DNA of 64,000 nt from Liolophura sinensis. Taxonomy: Eukaryota > Mollusca > Polyplacophora > Chitonida > Chitonidae. Of this stretch, positions 33,725 through 47,100 are shown piece by piece. The notes under the pieces are model-generated. The model saw only the letters and a program-made list of their open reading frames with translations, made no database searches and was not told where the DNA came from. The position numbers were made by a program, and so were the translations under genes. Position 1 is the stretch's first letter. Every line of letters starts with the position of its first letter. The stretch spans positions 22,953,127-23,017,126 of the forward strand of contig NC_088297.1 of the NCBI RefSeq assembly GCF_032854445.1. Reading direction: 5' to 3'.

Positions 33725-35930
33725 ATACATGATAAGCAAGGTCATGGGCAGATGGGAAGACCCTGGCCACTTCTACCCCTACACTGGCCTGCAGAAATAG
33801 GGAGGGGTGGTCTCTAGGGTTATACTTTACCGATTATACAGTAACTGTCAATAATGACACAAAATATGTTTTCTTTTGGTGAGAATTTTTTTCTGCAAAA
33901 GGAACCAGAATGTGCCTTAAGTTCAAATATAATAGTTTCACTGTCCTGTGGTACTTCAAACTTTAGAAATTGACAAAAATGTTAGCTCATTTAGCTCCAT
34001 GTTATTTATCACCTCCTGAGGAACCCAGATTCTCAAAGCTATGAAACGTGTCAGTTCTAATATGCCTTACAAACCATCTTTTGGCCGACATGTATTGCCA
34101 TCCCCCTGAAATATGTTCTCTATCATAGTACGCTTGCACTACAGGTACACGTAGCCAGCAGATCTTGTGCACTAAATAATCCATCAGGTAAGATAAGTTC
34201 GTGCAATGAACAAAAATATTTGATTCACATTTTGCTGCACATACATACAGTACACCAGAATCATGGCAGATCTGGTTGGACTTATTACACAGTTAGTAAA
34301 CAAAAAGACTGGATGATATGAACCACCTTACCTGCTCTAGAATTCTATCCCCCAGCTGTGTTAGTATTATCCCTGGTGAGTTAAGCTTTTATGCCAACAT
34401 AAAAATCCCAATGTAACATAACGTTCCCACGAAGAGTAGCAGAAGCTGTGGGTATTTGCGCTATGCCAGAAGGTGTCGGCGTAAGAGTGATCACACGCAA
34501 ACTGATGCACATGTACTGTACGTAACTTGCAAAACCGTACACAGATGTGCTAATTCCACGTAATTCCCACTACAGCCAGATGAAGGTGCTAACGGGAAAA
34601 TCTGTTACGTGTACAATGTGTTCACAGCTAGTGCTGGGAGAGAGAGATAGACATGGTCGTTGTCACGAGAGGCCCTTTGATACTGAATAGGGAAGGAACG
34701 ATCCCCGTCACTTCCTATGAGTCCTCTTGTCAAGCCTACACAGGGGCTGGTGGGTGGATGAGAGAGAATGAGAGAGAAAGAGAGAGAAAGAGAGAGAGGG
34801 AGAATGCAGAAACACCACAATACGGGCCTGACCTGTAATCCGTTAAGCTGAAGAGTTCCTGTGATAGAGGGAGACAACAACAGGATCAATACATGTACGG
34901 GATTGCAACTCGCAAAAGGGCTACGGCACAATAAACATCGAGTCACAGACTGGTCCAAAATTGGGGTGTATCACAGGACGTGTACATGCTCACAGAAACT
35001 GTAACCTCTGTGCAGACTGACCTCTTTAAGAAAAGGTCAATGCAGGGAATGAGGTTTTACAGGTAATAGACCCAGCTGGTTTGGAGGGGAAGGGGTGGGG
35101 TGGGAGTAAACAATGATGCCGGGGGGGGGGGGGGGGAGAGACTTAATGTCTAATCAAAGGCTACCACTGTACACAAACTACACTTCCTTTACTTTAATCT
35201 GCTTCCTTGGTGACAGTGAACCCTGGAGATATGTGGGTGGGTTTGAAGCGTATTATGCTGGGGGGGGGGGGGGGCCTGCACATTTTCAGTCATTTCAGAC
35301 TGCAGCCATGTTTTGCCCCAAATAATCACCAGATCTTGCAGTACACAGGAGCCGGGTGCTAATTTCTACCTGTATGTGTATAGCTTAACCTAATGTACTA
35401 CGTTAAATATACTTGTCATTAAAATTCCACATCGCAAATTTGTATTCCCATTCACACTACTGTAGCAAAAACAATGGACAGAAAGTGAAAAAAGAAAGCA
35501 GAAAGTGTTACTATGAAATGTCTTTTAACTAGGCATAGAAAACAACTCCAGCCACTGTCCATTGTTAATTTGACCATGACTGCCCTGTTATGGTGAGTAA
35601 AGTAGCCCACAGCCTGAGATGCGAATGTGGCCAATTAAATATACTACCATAGATGGTGTGAGGCTACCACATAAAGCTGCATTCAAACAATGCCCTAAGG
35701 CATCACTGCATGTTCCTTCCACAATGTCAGAACATAAATGTATCAGTCCTCTTCAACCAACCCTGGCCCAAACACTTCTACAGACCACTGATGTGTTCAA
35801 GCTGCTGTTCCTCACCTGTTCTTTCATCCAATCCCTTCCCACAAGACAATGTGTTGAATAATGTCATTCAGTGGGACTCCATCCTTTCTGAGGATGATCA
35901 ACCAACTCTGTTCTTTATAAGTAAACATGT
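33725..35930. other. Intron 1, with G-runs and (GAGA)n
   Basis: (GAGA)n occupies about 34758-34800. Two uninterrupted G tracts lie at 35121-35136 and 35260-35274. A consensus donor on the gene strand, GAGCAG|GTAAGG near 34332, is an alternative candidate for an upstream exon end, without other support. Confidence 0.55.
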
Positions 35931-35933
35931 ACT

Positions 35934-36152
35934 ATAAGCCTTCAACCATCTGGCATGTTTTCCAGGTGTTTATTCAAGCATATTCTGAAGGTATTATCCT
36001 GTGTTGACTGATAAAATTATACTTTTTGAGTGCCCTGAAATTTGCAAACTTTACCAATGTAGTTTTGTCTCCAAAATCAAAAGAAGTCAAGTGTAAAAAA
36101 AAAGTGACATCAAGTTGCACTTACATATGCAAAAAGGTTGAGGAATAAAGGT
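35934..36152 (+). mobile_element. MITE-like family B, copy
   Basis: It runs from ataagccttcaaccatctgg through tttattcaagcatattctga and ccaatgtagttttgtctcca to atgcaaaaaggttgaggaat + aaaggta. Confidence 0.75.
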
Positions 36153-36591
36153 ACATGTGTATGAAAAGATGTAGAAAGACAGGTCCTAGTTAATTTGATT
36201 GCTTTTTACTTCATGGCTTTTGTGTTAAGTAATTAGACAACTGATACTGAGGTCATGACCCCAAAGCCTTACTTTGGCCTTGCATTGTAACAGAAAGGGT
36301 TAGAGGGGAAATGGGGGTAGGTTATGTAGAGAGGGGGAGCCTGAGAGAGGAGAGCTATCATTATCATCAGCTCTGACACAGCATGTCAAATTAGATAAAA
36401 TCTAGTTTCAATGCTTGTCACTATGGCAGGCTAGGGCATAACTGGGTCAAAATGTCAGCCTAAAATATGTGACCCACAGCAAATAGATTGATAAGTGAAT
36501 TTTCATATCATAAACACAGTGTATAGGAGTACCATCTTTTTGTGAAAGATTACATTAGTACAGTATGTAGACCTACAGTGATGATTTACAT

Positions 36592-36835
36592 GTACACTGT
36601 TAACATACTAGAACATTGTTGACACACTAGTAAGTGTACATATATACATTGTTGACATACTAGTACATGTACATATACATTGTTGACACACTAGTACATG
36701 TACATATATACATTGTTGACATACTAGTACATATATACATTGTTGACACACTAGTACATGTACATATATACATTGTTGACACACTAGTACATGTACATAT
36801 ATACACTGTTGACATACCAGTACATGTACAATGTT
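36592..36835. repeat. 33/27-bp minisatellite, about 7 units
   Basis: Units read acactagtacatgtacatat + atacattgttgac; two units lack six bases. Next to it, 36895-36918 is a (TATG)n tract. Confidence 0.85.
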
Positions 36836-37309
36836 TGTACTTAGAGCCTTTGTACCAACATTCATTTAGCACTACCTATACTGGTACATTTACATGTATG
36901 TATGTATGTATGTATGTCAGAGGTGCAAATGTTTGGTCATTCGCTTACCTGTAAGAGCTGAAAATAAAACTGAGCTCTTTTCACAATATACACAAATCAT
37001 CCAATGTTCATAACTTGCAAGCATTAACTGACATTTTGCTGTATTTTACTCAATTCCATGTTGTTTAACACTGATGTATTAAAATGGAATCTTCCATAAC
37101 TCATACTGCAAATCACATTGGATGACCTCAAACTTTGTCAAGGTCATCAGTGTAAACATTTTGTCTGCTGTATGTAAATACAGGTATGATATGTGGATAG
37201 TGTCCTGTGTAACCATCCACAGCATATATGTACAGACACAGTGAACATGAGCTGTCAACACAGTCCATGTATATCAACAACAGAGTTCTGCCAACACCAC
37301 AGAGGTATA

Positions 37310-37527
37310 CTGTAAATCTTCAACCTTTGAAACCATTAAAGCGCTTTCTGCATTGGACTTTATGCTTACAATCATTGTGAAAATGATGCTAAAAATGATT
37401 TGTTTGTGTCATTCAAGACACAAGCTTCATGAAACTGTGCAAATTATTTCTCTACACTCCAGAGTTCTCTCAGAATGTTTCAAAATATTGGCCGCAGAGA
37501 CAGTTGAAAGGCTTGAAGAATTAGGTA
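37310..37527 (+). mobile_element. MITE-like family A, complete copy
   Basis: It starts ctgtaaatcttcaacctttg and ends cagttgaaaggcttgaagaa + ttaggta. The interior (ccattaaagcgctttctgca, cagagttctctcagaatgtt, tcaaaatattggccgcagag) is shared with 40109, 51693 and 53981. Confidence 0.78.
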
Positions 37528-37529
37528 AT

Positions 37530-40105
37530 GTAGACCTGAGCACGTATTTGTCTAACGCCTCAGGACTAAAGCCAACAGTCTAAACAATCACAATTAAAAT
37601 GTTTGGCTCCAGAAAGTTTTAATATTTGTATACTGATTCCTTACTGTAGGACAAGATACACTTAACTCCACTTTGAGTTCTTTTCTGTTCTGAGTATGTC
37701 CTTTAATGAAGAATTGTGATTTATGACCAGATGTCCTTAAGTTGCTTGATATATATATGAATCTGGAATAAAACAACATAGAGAATGACAAAACTGGTCA
37801 AGAATCCCTGCACTATTATACATCTCCCATAACTGTGATAACTTTGATACAGATCACAGCTTAACGCTAAAGCCATTCTGCATGTTCTGACACAGGACTC
37901 ATCACAGAGGCGTGTGATTACACAGCCGAGTCCGGAGCTAAGACTGATCATGTAAAAAGCAAACTCTTGTACAAGATCACAGGAAGTATTTTTAAAATCC
38001 TACGCCGGAAAGAAACCAAATACATGCTTAAAACTGACAAATCCTTACTTGATTGGTCTTTCATGCCGTAACTAAAGATTAAAACTGAAGCCGAATGTTC
38101 ATCTGCCCTCGTAGTACATGAATTCAAATTTTGCCCGTGACTACATGTGTTATGTGGAACATTTTGCCTCATTTGCAGAGTTTGGAAGGACGATACTGCC
38201 AACATGATATCCTGCTAGGAAAATTAAGTTTAAGAACCAAATGCAATATTTTATGACGTTTATTTGCTGTTAAAATGACACTTTTTTCAGTGGTGGGGGG
38301 TGGAAGGTGGAGGAATTTTAGATAATTCACCATACAGGGGTTAATGGCCAGCAGAAAACAAACAGTCAATGGGTGTGTGAGTGTCAGGAAGAACTTCGTG
38401 ACGAGACTAGGGTTTGAGAACACACAACACAGAAACACTCACACGAAAAAACCCTCGGGAAGTGAGGACAGTTTAGAGAGTGTAATCAATAAGTTAACGG
38501 CCCGCCACAAAACTCCTCGTTCCCTCAAACAGCGTAATTAGGGGAATATTCATTCAAGTTAGAAAACGCGGATGCGTGTGTGCGTGCGACAGTGTGGTGT
38601 GAGATGCACTGGCCGCGGCCGCTTTGCTGAGCTCCTCCCATTCCCAAGGGAGACAGATGTGGAGAGGGGTGAGTGAATTTGTAGACAACTAGTCCGTCGT
38701 TGGTGTAATGGACTGTCCAAACTCCACCTGTCCATCCCTAGGGATGCAGTTTCGCATTCGCGATCTACTCTATTAGCTTTAGTAGGACATGGACATGACA
38801 CTGTGATCTATTGTATCAAGTCTCCCGATAAAGCACAGCCATGATTTAATGTAAAGAAAACTGCTACATGAAAATGGGATCTAGATCTGGAATAACAATG
38901 AAATCTCCGGGGAAACTTATTAGTGCTAACGATACAATCTACCAATTTACTGAAGCTCATGGTCATACATGCATACAGTACGTGGAGCACATAGAGAAAG
39001 GGCTTTAGGATATCCCAATTCAATTTTCTCCCTCAATGGGGTATCATACACTATTGAAGAAGCTTAACTTTAACAAAAGGCCAAATAACCCCCTAACACA
39101 CTGTCATCAAGGTCCATCTTAAAGTGTACAAGCCAAATAATCACGCATTTCTATCAGGGCACAATTTACCCTGATTTTTTACCCTGCGTAGTTCTTACCA
39201 AATGGCCTTGGCTGTACAAAGTACATGTACTTGTTAATACAACCAACGAAAAACACAATCTTTTAATTCACCCAAAAAAAAACTTCATGTGAAAAATAAA
39301 AATCTTTCTTATTTTTTGCACTGCCATATCTGTAGAACCTGTGAGAACGGCTCTATGAGTATTTCATTTACCGCTGCCGAATGTCATGGGATTTACTCTC
39401 TTCATACCATGGTGACAAAAACTTCTCTTATGTTACGAAAACTCTATCAATAATTAATGAAAAACCGCTTGCAGTATCAGAGATGATCATACATAAAACA
39501 AGTCCAGACGGACAGAAAACGTTCTCCAGGGCATAACAGCTAATGGCAGATTCATCATTTACACCAGATTTTCATGTCGGCAAATGTTACTTGTACTCGC
39601 GTTTATAAATCTATATTCACCTCTTCTGTTTCATTAAAATATAGAAATGCACCAGTCACACAGTTCTCAACACATACGTGTAGCACAATCACAATCTACG
39701 GGTATCGAATGTAGATTTTGATGTTTACACACACATATCTTGTACTTGGCTCTTCACATTCCGTCCATGACTAAGTTAGACATTTTGCCAGATTCTGAGC
39801 CAGATTTCTGTTGATCACAGAAAGGAAAGCTTTGAGGCTTCTTTGGAAGTACATGTAGGTTAGACTGCTCACTAAAAGTAATACTTTACTACAAAGTAAA
39901 GGTAAACAAAGTTACAAAGACACGAAGCACTTACAACTTTCACTAGGTTTTTAAATTCTGTGTATGAATACAAATACAGGCTCAGAATCCTCTTTGTGGC
40001 ACACAGGTGTCACTTCTGACTGAAGGCAAAGTCGCAAGAGCAATAACATATATAAGATGGAATGCGAAATATCATAGCACATGTAACAAAAATAACAGAC
40101 AATAC
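37530..40105. other. Intron 1, degraded family C pieces and a CpG-dense patch
   Basis: Decayed family C segments lie at 38200-38332 and 39751-39855. A CpG-dense unique patch at 38450-38660 is listed separately. The rest is unrecognised. Confidence 0.5.
38450..38660. promoter_or_regulatory. CpG-dense patch, possible internal regulatory element or promoter
   Basis: About 200 bp with more than a dozen CpGs in otherwise CpG-poor, AT-rich intron, including GGCCGCGGCCGC (a NotI site at 38615-38622) and gcggatgcgtgtgtgcgtgc. No ORF or repeat explains it. A plus-strand donor-like GAGGG|GTGAGT follows at 38667. The function is inferred from composition only. Confidence 0.3.
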
Positions 40106-40108
40106 ACA

Positions 40109-40329
40109 TTGTAAATCGTCAACCTCTTCAACCACCAGAGCGCTTTTTGTTTCCTCAGTGGAATTTGTTCGTATAATTATTATCAAATTGACGCTAAAAT
40201 CGTTTGTTGTGTCGCTAAAGATGCGAGCTTCACAGAACAGTGTAAAGTAGTTCTCTACACCTCAGGGCTTTGAAAAAATGGCTCAAAGTATTGGTTGTAG
40301 AAACGGTCGAAAGTTGAAGAATTGGGGTA
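40109..40329 (+). mobile_element. MITE-like family A, copy
   Basis: It runs from ttgtaaatcgtcaacctctt to cggtcgaaagttgaagaatt + ggggta, with the family interior diverged (ctctacacctcagggctttg). Confidence 0.75.
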
Positions 40330-41174
40330 TACGTATACTGAGCACTGGAAGATGAGAAATGCCAGTCATACATACATGTAGACTGTACCTGTCAATCTGG
40401 TCAACAGACTGGACAGTGCAGACCTGTGGATTTAGCAATGTGGTCACTTCAGTCCAGTCAACACACTGCCAGTGGTCATCTGTGTACTCTTTACATCACA
40501 CTGTTGACCTTATTCATCCCCAATGCCACGTGGAATCATATTTGAAGCGGATCAATTCATGCAGAGATGTGTGAAGTGTGGATTAAGAGGAGAAGATTAT
40601 AGATCAGGGGATACTGTACATGTATACAAGTTTGAGATCAAAGAGCCGTTTGTCTGTTCAACAGGCCAATGAGGCCAGCCACAAGTATATCCTCACTTCT
40701 GATAAGAGCTGTAAAGGTTTGAGGAAATGCGAATAAAATGGAAACATTTGGGAACAATGAAAACACTACATTACAATCCTATCAGTCAAAAGTCAAACAC
40801 ATACGTATGCTTGGGGCTTAACGTCATACTTAACAATGTTTCAGTCATATGACAACAAGGAGTCATTCAGTATTGTGTCTTCTTGTTGCAGGATGAGTCT
40901 ATGCTGCCACCACTGAAGCATCATGCCGAAGACACCAGACATGACACCCTACCAAGTCACATTATACTGACAGCGGGCCAACCAGTTTCCTTGCTCTATG
41001 ACCTGCCAGTGCTTAGTGTCAAGCAGCAAGTACCATTTTTAAAATCTTTAGTATGACGTGACCTGGGTTTGATCCCAGGGTCAAACACATAGTTGTAGTA
41101 GTACCCTATCCTGTACTTGACAGTGTTGATGCTACAATTGTTTAAGATACATTTAAATTAGGAGTACTACTGTT

Positions 41175-41455
41175 ATTGTTCAACTTTTTCGCATGTTTAC
41201 AAGCTGTTTATTCAAGTGCACTCTGAAGACATTATTCTGGGCAGACTGATAAAATTATACTTTTGGTGAAGACCTGAAATTGACCAATTTAACCAGTGTT
41301 GTTTCGTTTCCAAAATTTAATGATAAATGTACATAAATAAAGTTGTTCTTTTCACATACCGCCGTCGTATAAGTGAAATATTCTTGAGTACGGCGTAAAA
41401 CACCAATCAAATAAATAAATCTTTTCACATGTGAAAATGTTGAGGGATTCGGGTA
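41175..41455 (+). mobile_element. MITE-like family B copy interrupted by a SINE fragment
   Basis: The element runs from attgttcaactttttcgcat to atgtgaaaatgttgagggat + tcgggta. At 41358-41420 it is split by a SINE family 1 tail piece (gtcgtataagtgaaatattc, ttgagtacggcgtaaaacac, (AAAT)n). The 10-bp word cttttcacat flanks the insert on both sides (41348-41357, 41421-41430). Confidence 0.85.
41358..41420 (+). mobile_element. SINE family 1 3' fragment nested in family B
   Basis: 63 bp comprising the SINE 3' end and (AAAT)n tail only, with a 10-bp target-site duplication. It is a severely 5'-truncated insertion. Confidence 0.82.
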
Positions 41456-42700
41456 TTAAGGGACTTCTTCAACCAAGCTGATAACTTTGTTTTTGTTTTT
41501 CACAACACATCTTTAATACCCGTTTTATTTAGCAATTGTGTCTTTTCTTCAGCAGCACACACTGGCACTTTTTCAAATCATTCCGCTTACAGTGGTTATT
41601 GCTTCACAGGATGCCCACTTCACCTGAGGTGGGCATGTACTTTACACAGTCTCGCCCTTAAGTTACAACATGTACAAGGGTTTCAGCTTCGGCTACAGGA
41701 TAGTCCCTTTGCCTCAATGGCACACCCTTTACAGTGTCCATGTTACACAATGTGTGCCTTCAACAAGGAACTCGCCTAAAACTGAACTGGTACCCACTTT
41801 CAACATTGTACACCGTAAACAATGTGCCCAGTTTTAGTCAAAGAAAATTATCTGCAAAAGCACAAACTGGAAAAATAAGTATTATTCAGGATGGCCTAAC
41901 ACAGTTACAGTGTACACACAGTATATATATAAATGAAGGGCTGAATGAAGTCAATGGATGGACTGTCGCAGTGTGATGGCCAACGACTGTCGCAAGATCT
42001 ATAATATTTGCCCTTGACCCAGGTAAATAATGTCATCTTGTAGATCAACAAAAGGCCTGACAGTGTCCCCTGCCGAATATTCCAACTTCTGTCAACATAC
42101 AGGCCTTTGTTGATTTTGTCTAAAATGTGCCTCTCTTCGCAAACTTTGAACAAATCCTTGCCACAAGAGAAAGGATGGATGGAAAACCTGGGCCACTGAA
42201 CTCTGAACGCTCACAATGGGTGTTTGCAGAGAGGGCCTCCGCGGATGTGAAGTCAATCGTCATGGATACAAAGTGATCAGGCTGATATCACAATTACAGG
42301 AACTTATGTGGTGCAGAGATAAACATTATAGCCAGGTCTCCAAATTGATGTTTGTGCAATCAACAGTCCCACCTCCCTCCCACAGATTTAGCCAGAACTT
42401 GAAATCAGGCCGTCTCATTTCTAATTTTCTCCTACTCTCCCTATCTCTACTATGTTAATTTTTTGTCAGAATTGGGCGTCTCAAAGACACCGAGACACCC
42501 GCATGGCTAAGCCTATGCCCCTCGTCCTTAACAGCGATGCCACCCACTCACCCACTGGATGAAGCTCTCCATGGAGGATAGACAGGTTGATTCAACCACC
42601 TCTACGTGAAACTCCCAATTGCCTGAACCTTCCAGCACAAACCTCTGCACTGAACTGTACTACCCATATGTTGAATGTTCCTACAGTACCCAAACCCCCA

Positions 42701-42970
42701 AAAACATACTGCAGGCTTACATTTCATAGATTAAAATTTGTCCACCGATTTTACATTTGACTGTTTCAGGAGTATATATTTCTTAATTTTTTTTTTAATG
42801 TAGTTTTTGAATTCTTCAACATTTTTGCATTTGCAAGGTGTTTATTTAAGCACATTCTGAAAAGCATACCGCAGGTTTATATTTCAAAGTTTAAAATTTG
42901 TTTACTGATTTTATTTTTGCCTTTTCATGCATACAGATTTCTTAAATTTTTTTTAAATGTAGTTTTTGAA
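42701..42970. repeat. Imperfect direct duplication around a family B fragment
   Basis: 42701-42806 and 42862-42970 share catactgcaggcttacatttc against cataccgcaggtttatattt, then taaaatttgt, and ttttttttaatgtagttttt + ga. Between them is a family B start (ttcttcaacatttttgcatt). Confidence 0.7.
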
Positions 42971-43079
42971 CTGACCTATACAAACTTTCCCATCAATTCA
43001 CTGAAGTGTACAATATACATGTATGTAAAGGCACAGCTACATGTATGAGTATATTTGGAAATATCAGGTGATATCTCAA

Positions 43080-43292
43080 TACCCAGTTCCTCAACATTTT
43101 CGAACCTGAAAGAACAACTTTCAGTGCACATTATGCATACTTTTAATATGATACTGGAGAAAATACTACATGGGTAGGATGGGTCATTTTCAGGGCTTCA
43201 CAAAAAGTACAATCTTATCAGTGTAATAATGCCTTCATCAGAATATGCTTGAATAAAGAGCTTGCAAACAGGCGAAAAGGCTGAAGTACACA
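43080..43292 (-). mobile_element. MITE-like family B, reverse copy
   Basis: In plus orientation it reads tacccagttcctcaacattt ... ttcacaaaaagtacaatctt ... gcttgcaaacaggcgaaaag + gctgaag, the reverse complement of the family consensus. Confidence 0.75.
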
Positions 43293-44033
43293 TAATCTGG
43301 AGATTATAGCAAATGACTTTCTACTTGTGGACCAAACGTATATTTGAAGGAATACTGAGTGACCGGGAATGGCTTAATACCACTTGGGCAAAAGTCCAAC
43401 AAAATCATGGTGAGAGAACATCTTTGGGGCCCTAATGCTACACCTTCACAAGCTATTAGATCAAAGTCCTGATTCAGGTCAGTACATCAGGCACAGAATG
43501 CATACACATCACACACTATTGATAGAAGCTGCCAATAAATTCACCTCCACCAGAGAAGAGCTCCCAGTGGATCTCCCAGAATAAGGATCCAAGCTCACCT
43601 GGGACGACACGATTCAGAAGAGCACTTTGTACAGCTTATTGATTTTTGTCAACATTTCTGATACGTACACACATGTTCAAATTAAACATACATATTCAGA
43701 TGTGCCGGATAACGTAACATTTTTCACACATGACAGCTTCCAGAGGAGGTGATTGATTGCAGTTTGGGTACTCATGGCCTCCAAATGCTCAGACATTGAT
43801 CTGTGGCATATTGGAGCCATGTACATACATGTACATTCATGGCCAGAGATCTAGTATGAGGAGAAAATTTGACAACTCTCTTTATAATCAATCAATCGTT
43901 TTGTTTTGATATAAAAAGCTAAAATGCAATGGATGATATGTACTAGAAAACACTAGACAAATGATTTGTGTTGGTCAAGTCCACTGCACGTACATGTGCA
44001 CAAATGACTGTATGATAGATGTGTATATATGAG

Positions 44034-44165
44034 ATATTTATTTATTTATTTATTTGATTAGTGTTTTATCAAACACAGCCATACTCAACAATACATGTAT
44101 CTCATGTATCTGACTTATACAATGGCAGTCAGCATTATAATAGGAGGAAACCGGGCAGAGAGGCA
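44034..44165 (-). mobile_element. SINE family 1, partial copy
   Basis: An ATTT-repeat tail, gattagtgttttatc, then cagtcagcattataatagga + ggaaaccgggcagag; the tRNA head is absent. Confidence 0.78.
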
Positions 44166-44169
44166 TCAG

Positions 44170-47100
44170 ACTGAATACTCTGCCTTTCATTGGACAACAA
44201 GGGTCACGTGGGGTACAGACATACATGTATTCTTGAATCCTGCAAATGACATCAAATGTGTCTGCTGAGCAGGTTATCTCTCCTTTGATGGGGTCCATCA
44301 ACGGTTACATCGCTGAAGCGATTCACCTATAAAAAGGTCTGCACTGAATTGATGGGTCTTTGCAGGATAAATTCGTTACATGGCGACACAGTGGCAGGAT
44401 ACGCAAATATATGGAGTCAATAATATGAGGATTACTGACACCATGACACCATATATTTACGTATCCTATCAACGAGTAACCATGTAATTAATAATACATG
44501 TACATACGATAGCATACATGTATGTCATGTTAGAGACACATCTGGCACCATAAAGATGACCAACTCAATGCTAAGTAAACACAGCAAAAATTGCAGCTCA
44601 AATACATAAACAACTGCGTCAGATATATAAAAACAAAAAGCCACGATATTAAATGACTCGAGATGAACCTGTCATGTTTTGGATTAACTCTACTTGAGTT
44701 CAGCACATAAGAAGTTAGGCAAGTCATTTTAAGAGAGGAACACTGAGAAGTAAACTCTGGAATGCAACAGATCAAGACGACAAGAAAGTTCAACAATCAT
44801 GTCACTTGTGCACGTAATTTAGTGAAGGCTCTTAGTGTAGGACATTCATCACATATACGGTAAATCTTGAAGATACTCTAGATCTATCAGATGTACAGAA
44901 CATGTGTATTACTTCCTGATTGTACACAGCATTTCAGCATCAGTACAGTATAAAAACTAACACCGGTCCATGCATCAAGAAGGTAGAGCAGCAAGCTCGG
45001 ACATTTATGTAACCTCAGAAATGATGGATGGCAAAGCTCAGGAAAATTGCTGGCAAACAAATTTAAAGTGACCAAGTCACTACAAATTGAACTGTGTCTG
45101 CAGGCATTTTGAAAAGTTAACTTTGCAGCAAATACTCTCCAATATCAGGATTCTCAATCGTATTCAATCATATTTAATGTGGCTATTTCCATTGTCTGTC
45201 AATATAAAATGCAGAAAGATCTATGATTGCCATTTCAGAGTTTTGACATAAAATTTATTGTTCGCTCAAAATTCAGTGAACATTGCCAGCATCAAATGAT
45301 GTACATGGTAGTCATCAAAATTCCAACCTAAACAGAGCATTTAGGATGTGGTAACTGCATGAAGTATTCATACAAGAAATACTACTGAAATATTTACAAC
45401 AACAGAGGGTTTGAGCTCGAACTCTTTTATCGCTAAGGTAAAGAAGTAATACTCTATCAGATGGCATGTTAAAAATGTAAGACAACTTTTGTGGCATCAC
45501 ATTTACTAAGGTATGGGTATCTGAAAAAAGGTTCACAAACAGCTATTTAGAGCAGACAAACAATAGAGAAAATTGAGGAGCTGAATGTTTGTGAACTTGA
45601 GAAGTTTCTAAAGGAAAGGTGTACTATATGCCTCTGGAACACGGCGAGACAGGTGATCAGTAAATTAATGTCTACAAAGGTTGCCTAAAAATTTTTCAAA
45701 ACTCACAGGATACAGAAAGACTTTTTACCTTCAACGACAAAATGACAAAAGAGTTCGAACTTGAATCTCCACTTACATGTAGTTGCATTACAAAAAATAT
45801 CGCCATCTAAAGACAAAGAGTATGCTGACGAGAAAAGACTAGTGTTAGCAGACACTGGTAAAGGATTAACCTTCAATCTTCCACACGAGCATGTGTCCAC
45901 ACGCCTGAGTACGGCTGTCTCTGAACTCATCGTAACATCAGATGAAGCTACATTTCATATCAGCTTGATGAGGCATACCATCATCTGACTCCTTCACGTT
46001 TCGCTGAGGTCATGACTAACATATGAGAGAGCCATCAGCCATTTTGGACCCCTCAAAACAAACAAAAAATATAAATGGAGGCAGATGATTTGTTAAAAAT
46101 TGCATATTTCCTGGTGAATCACGTTCCAACTTGAGCGTGGTTTATGGGGATAATTGTTGACGGTGTTATTATTTTACTTTTTTTTTCTGTTTGACATGTC
46201 AAACCGATGATCTAACAGCGGTAATTTGTCAGCTCGATTAAAACCAGATCACACTGAGTCATCCTGCTGCAAGCTTTGCCATGACAAACCATTCCAAAAA
46301 CATTACGGCTGTCAAAATTCCCAGACACTGAAATAGCTCACAAAGCTCTTGACTGACATGTGTAATCAAATAAAAATAAATTTCTACAGCCATCATGTCC
46401 TTCTAAAGTGTCAACTGCAAACTGGTGCTTTTAAAGCTGAATAACTCTATGATGCATATATGCGAAAATGCTAAAGACAGCTTAGGGAAGGCTGCTAGTT
46501 CATTGTACATGTACTGGGACACGGAAACTAAAATATCATCAGGGTCTCAAATCCTGCCACCAAGCTAGCGTGGTACATGTACGTGCTCACCTGACCATTA
46601 ACGGTAAAAAAACTCAAAGCATTCTTAGTTTTCCAGTTAAAAAACCATCCTGTCCAGTTTTTCTATAACTTAGAAGGAAACAATCTGGATTCATTGTCTA
46701 TTTATTTGAAGTCCTGATGTTGACTTCTAATATGATGCAATTTCACAAACATGTCAGCAGAATCAAAAGTTAGTAAAATAGTTCAGTTTTTACAAGTTTT
46801 ACAACATAGATAATGTTAATCTAACAAAAACCATGCAGCTACAAGTAACAGGTAGGCAGAGTGAATCACTTTATTCATTTTTTCACAATAAGACGCTTTT
46901 TAACAAAAGTAATGACACAATTATTACGATTTGTGGCTTTTGTGACGTATCATGTGCCATACTGCATCATCATAAACACACATCTTCAGAATCAATGATT
47001 CTGTCAGGGTATATTCAGTCCCGATGATTGTACATTCCGTAGGCATAATCTCTATTCATGTACAGTATGGTGTTCTGGGCTCTCAGAACACAGGAAGAGC

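Noticed and set aside
34332-34380. End of an alternative first exon (GAGCAG|GTAAGG on the gene strand)
   Set aside because: A single consensus donor without CpG enrichment or other support; such sites are expected by chance in 39 kb.
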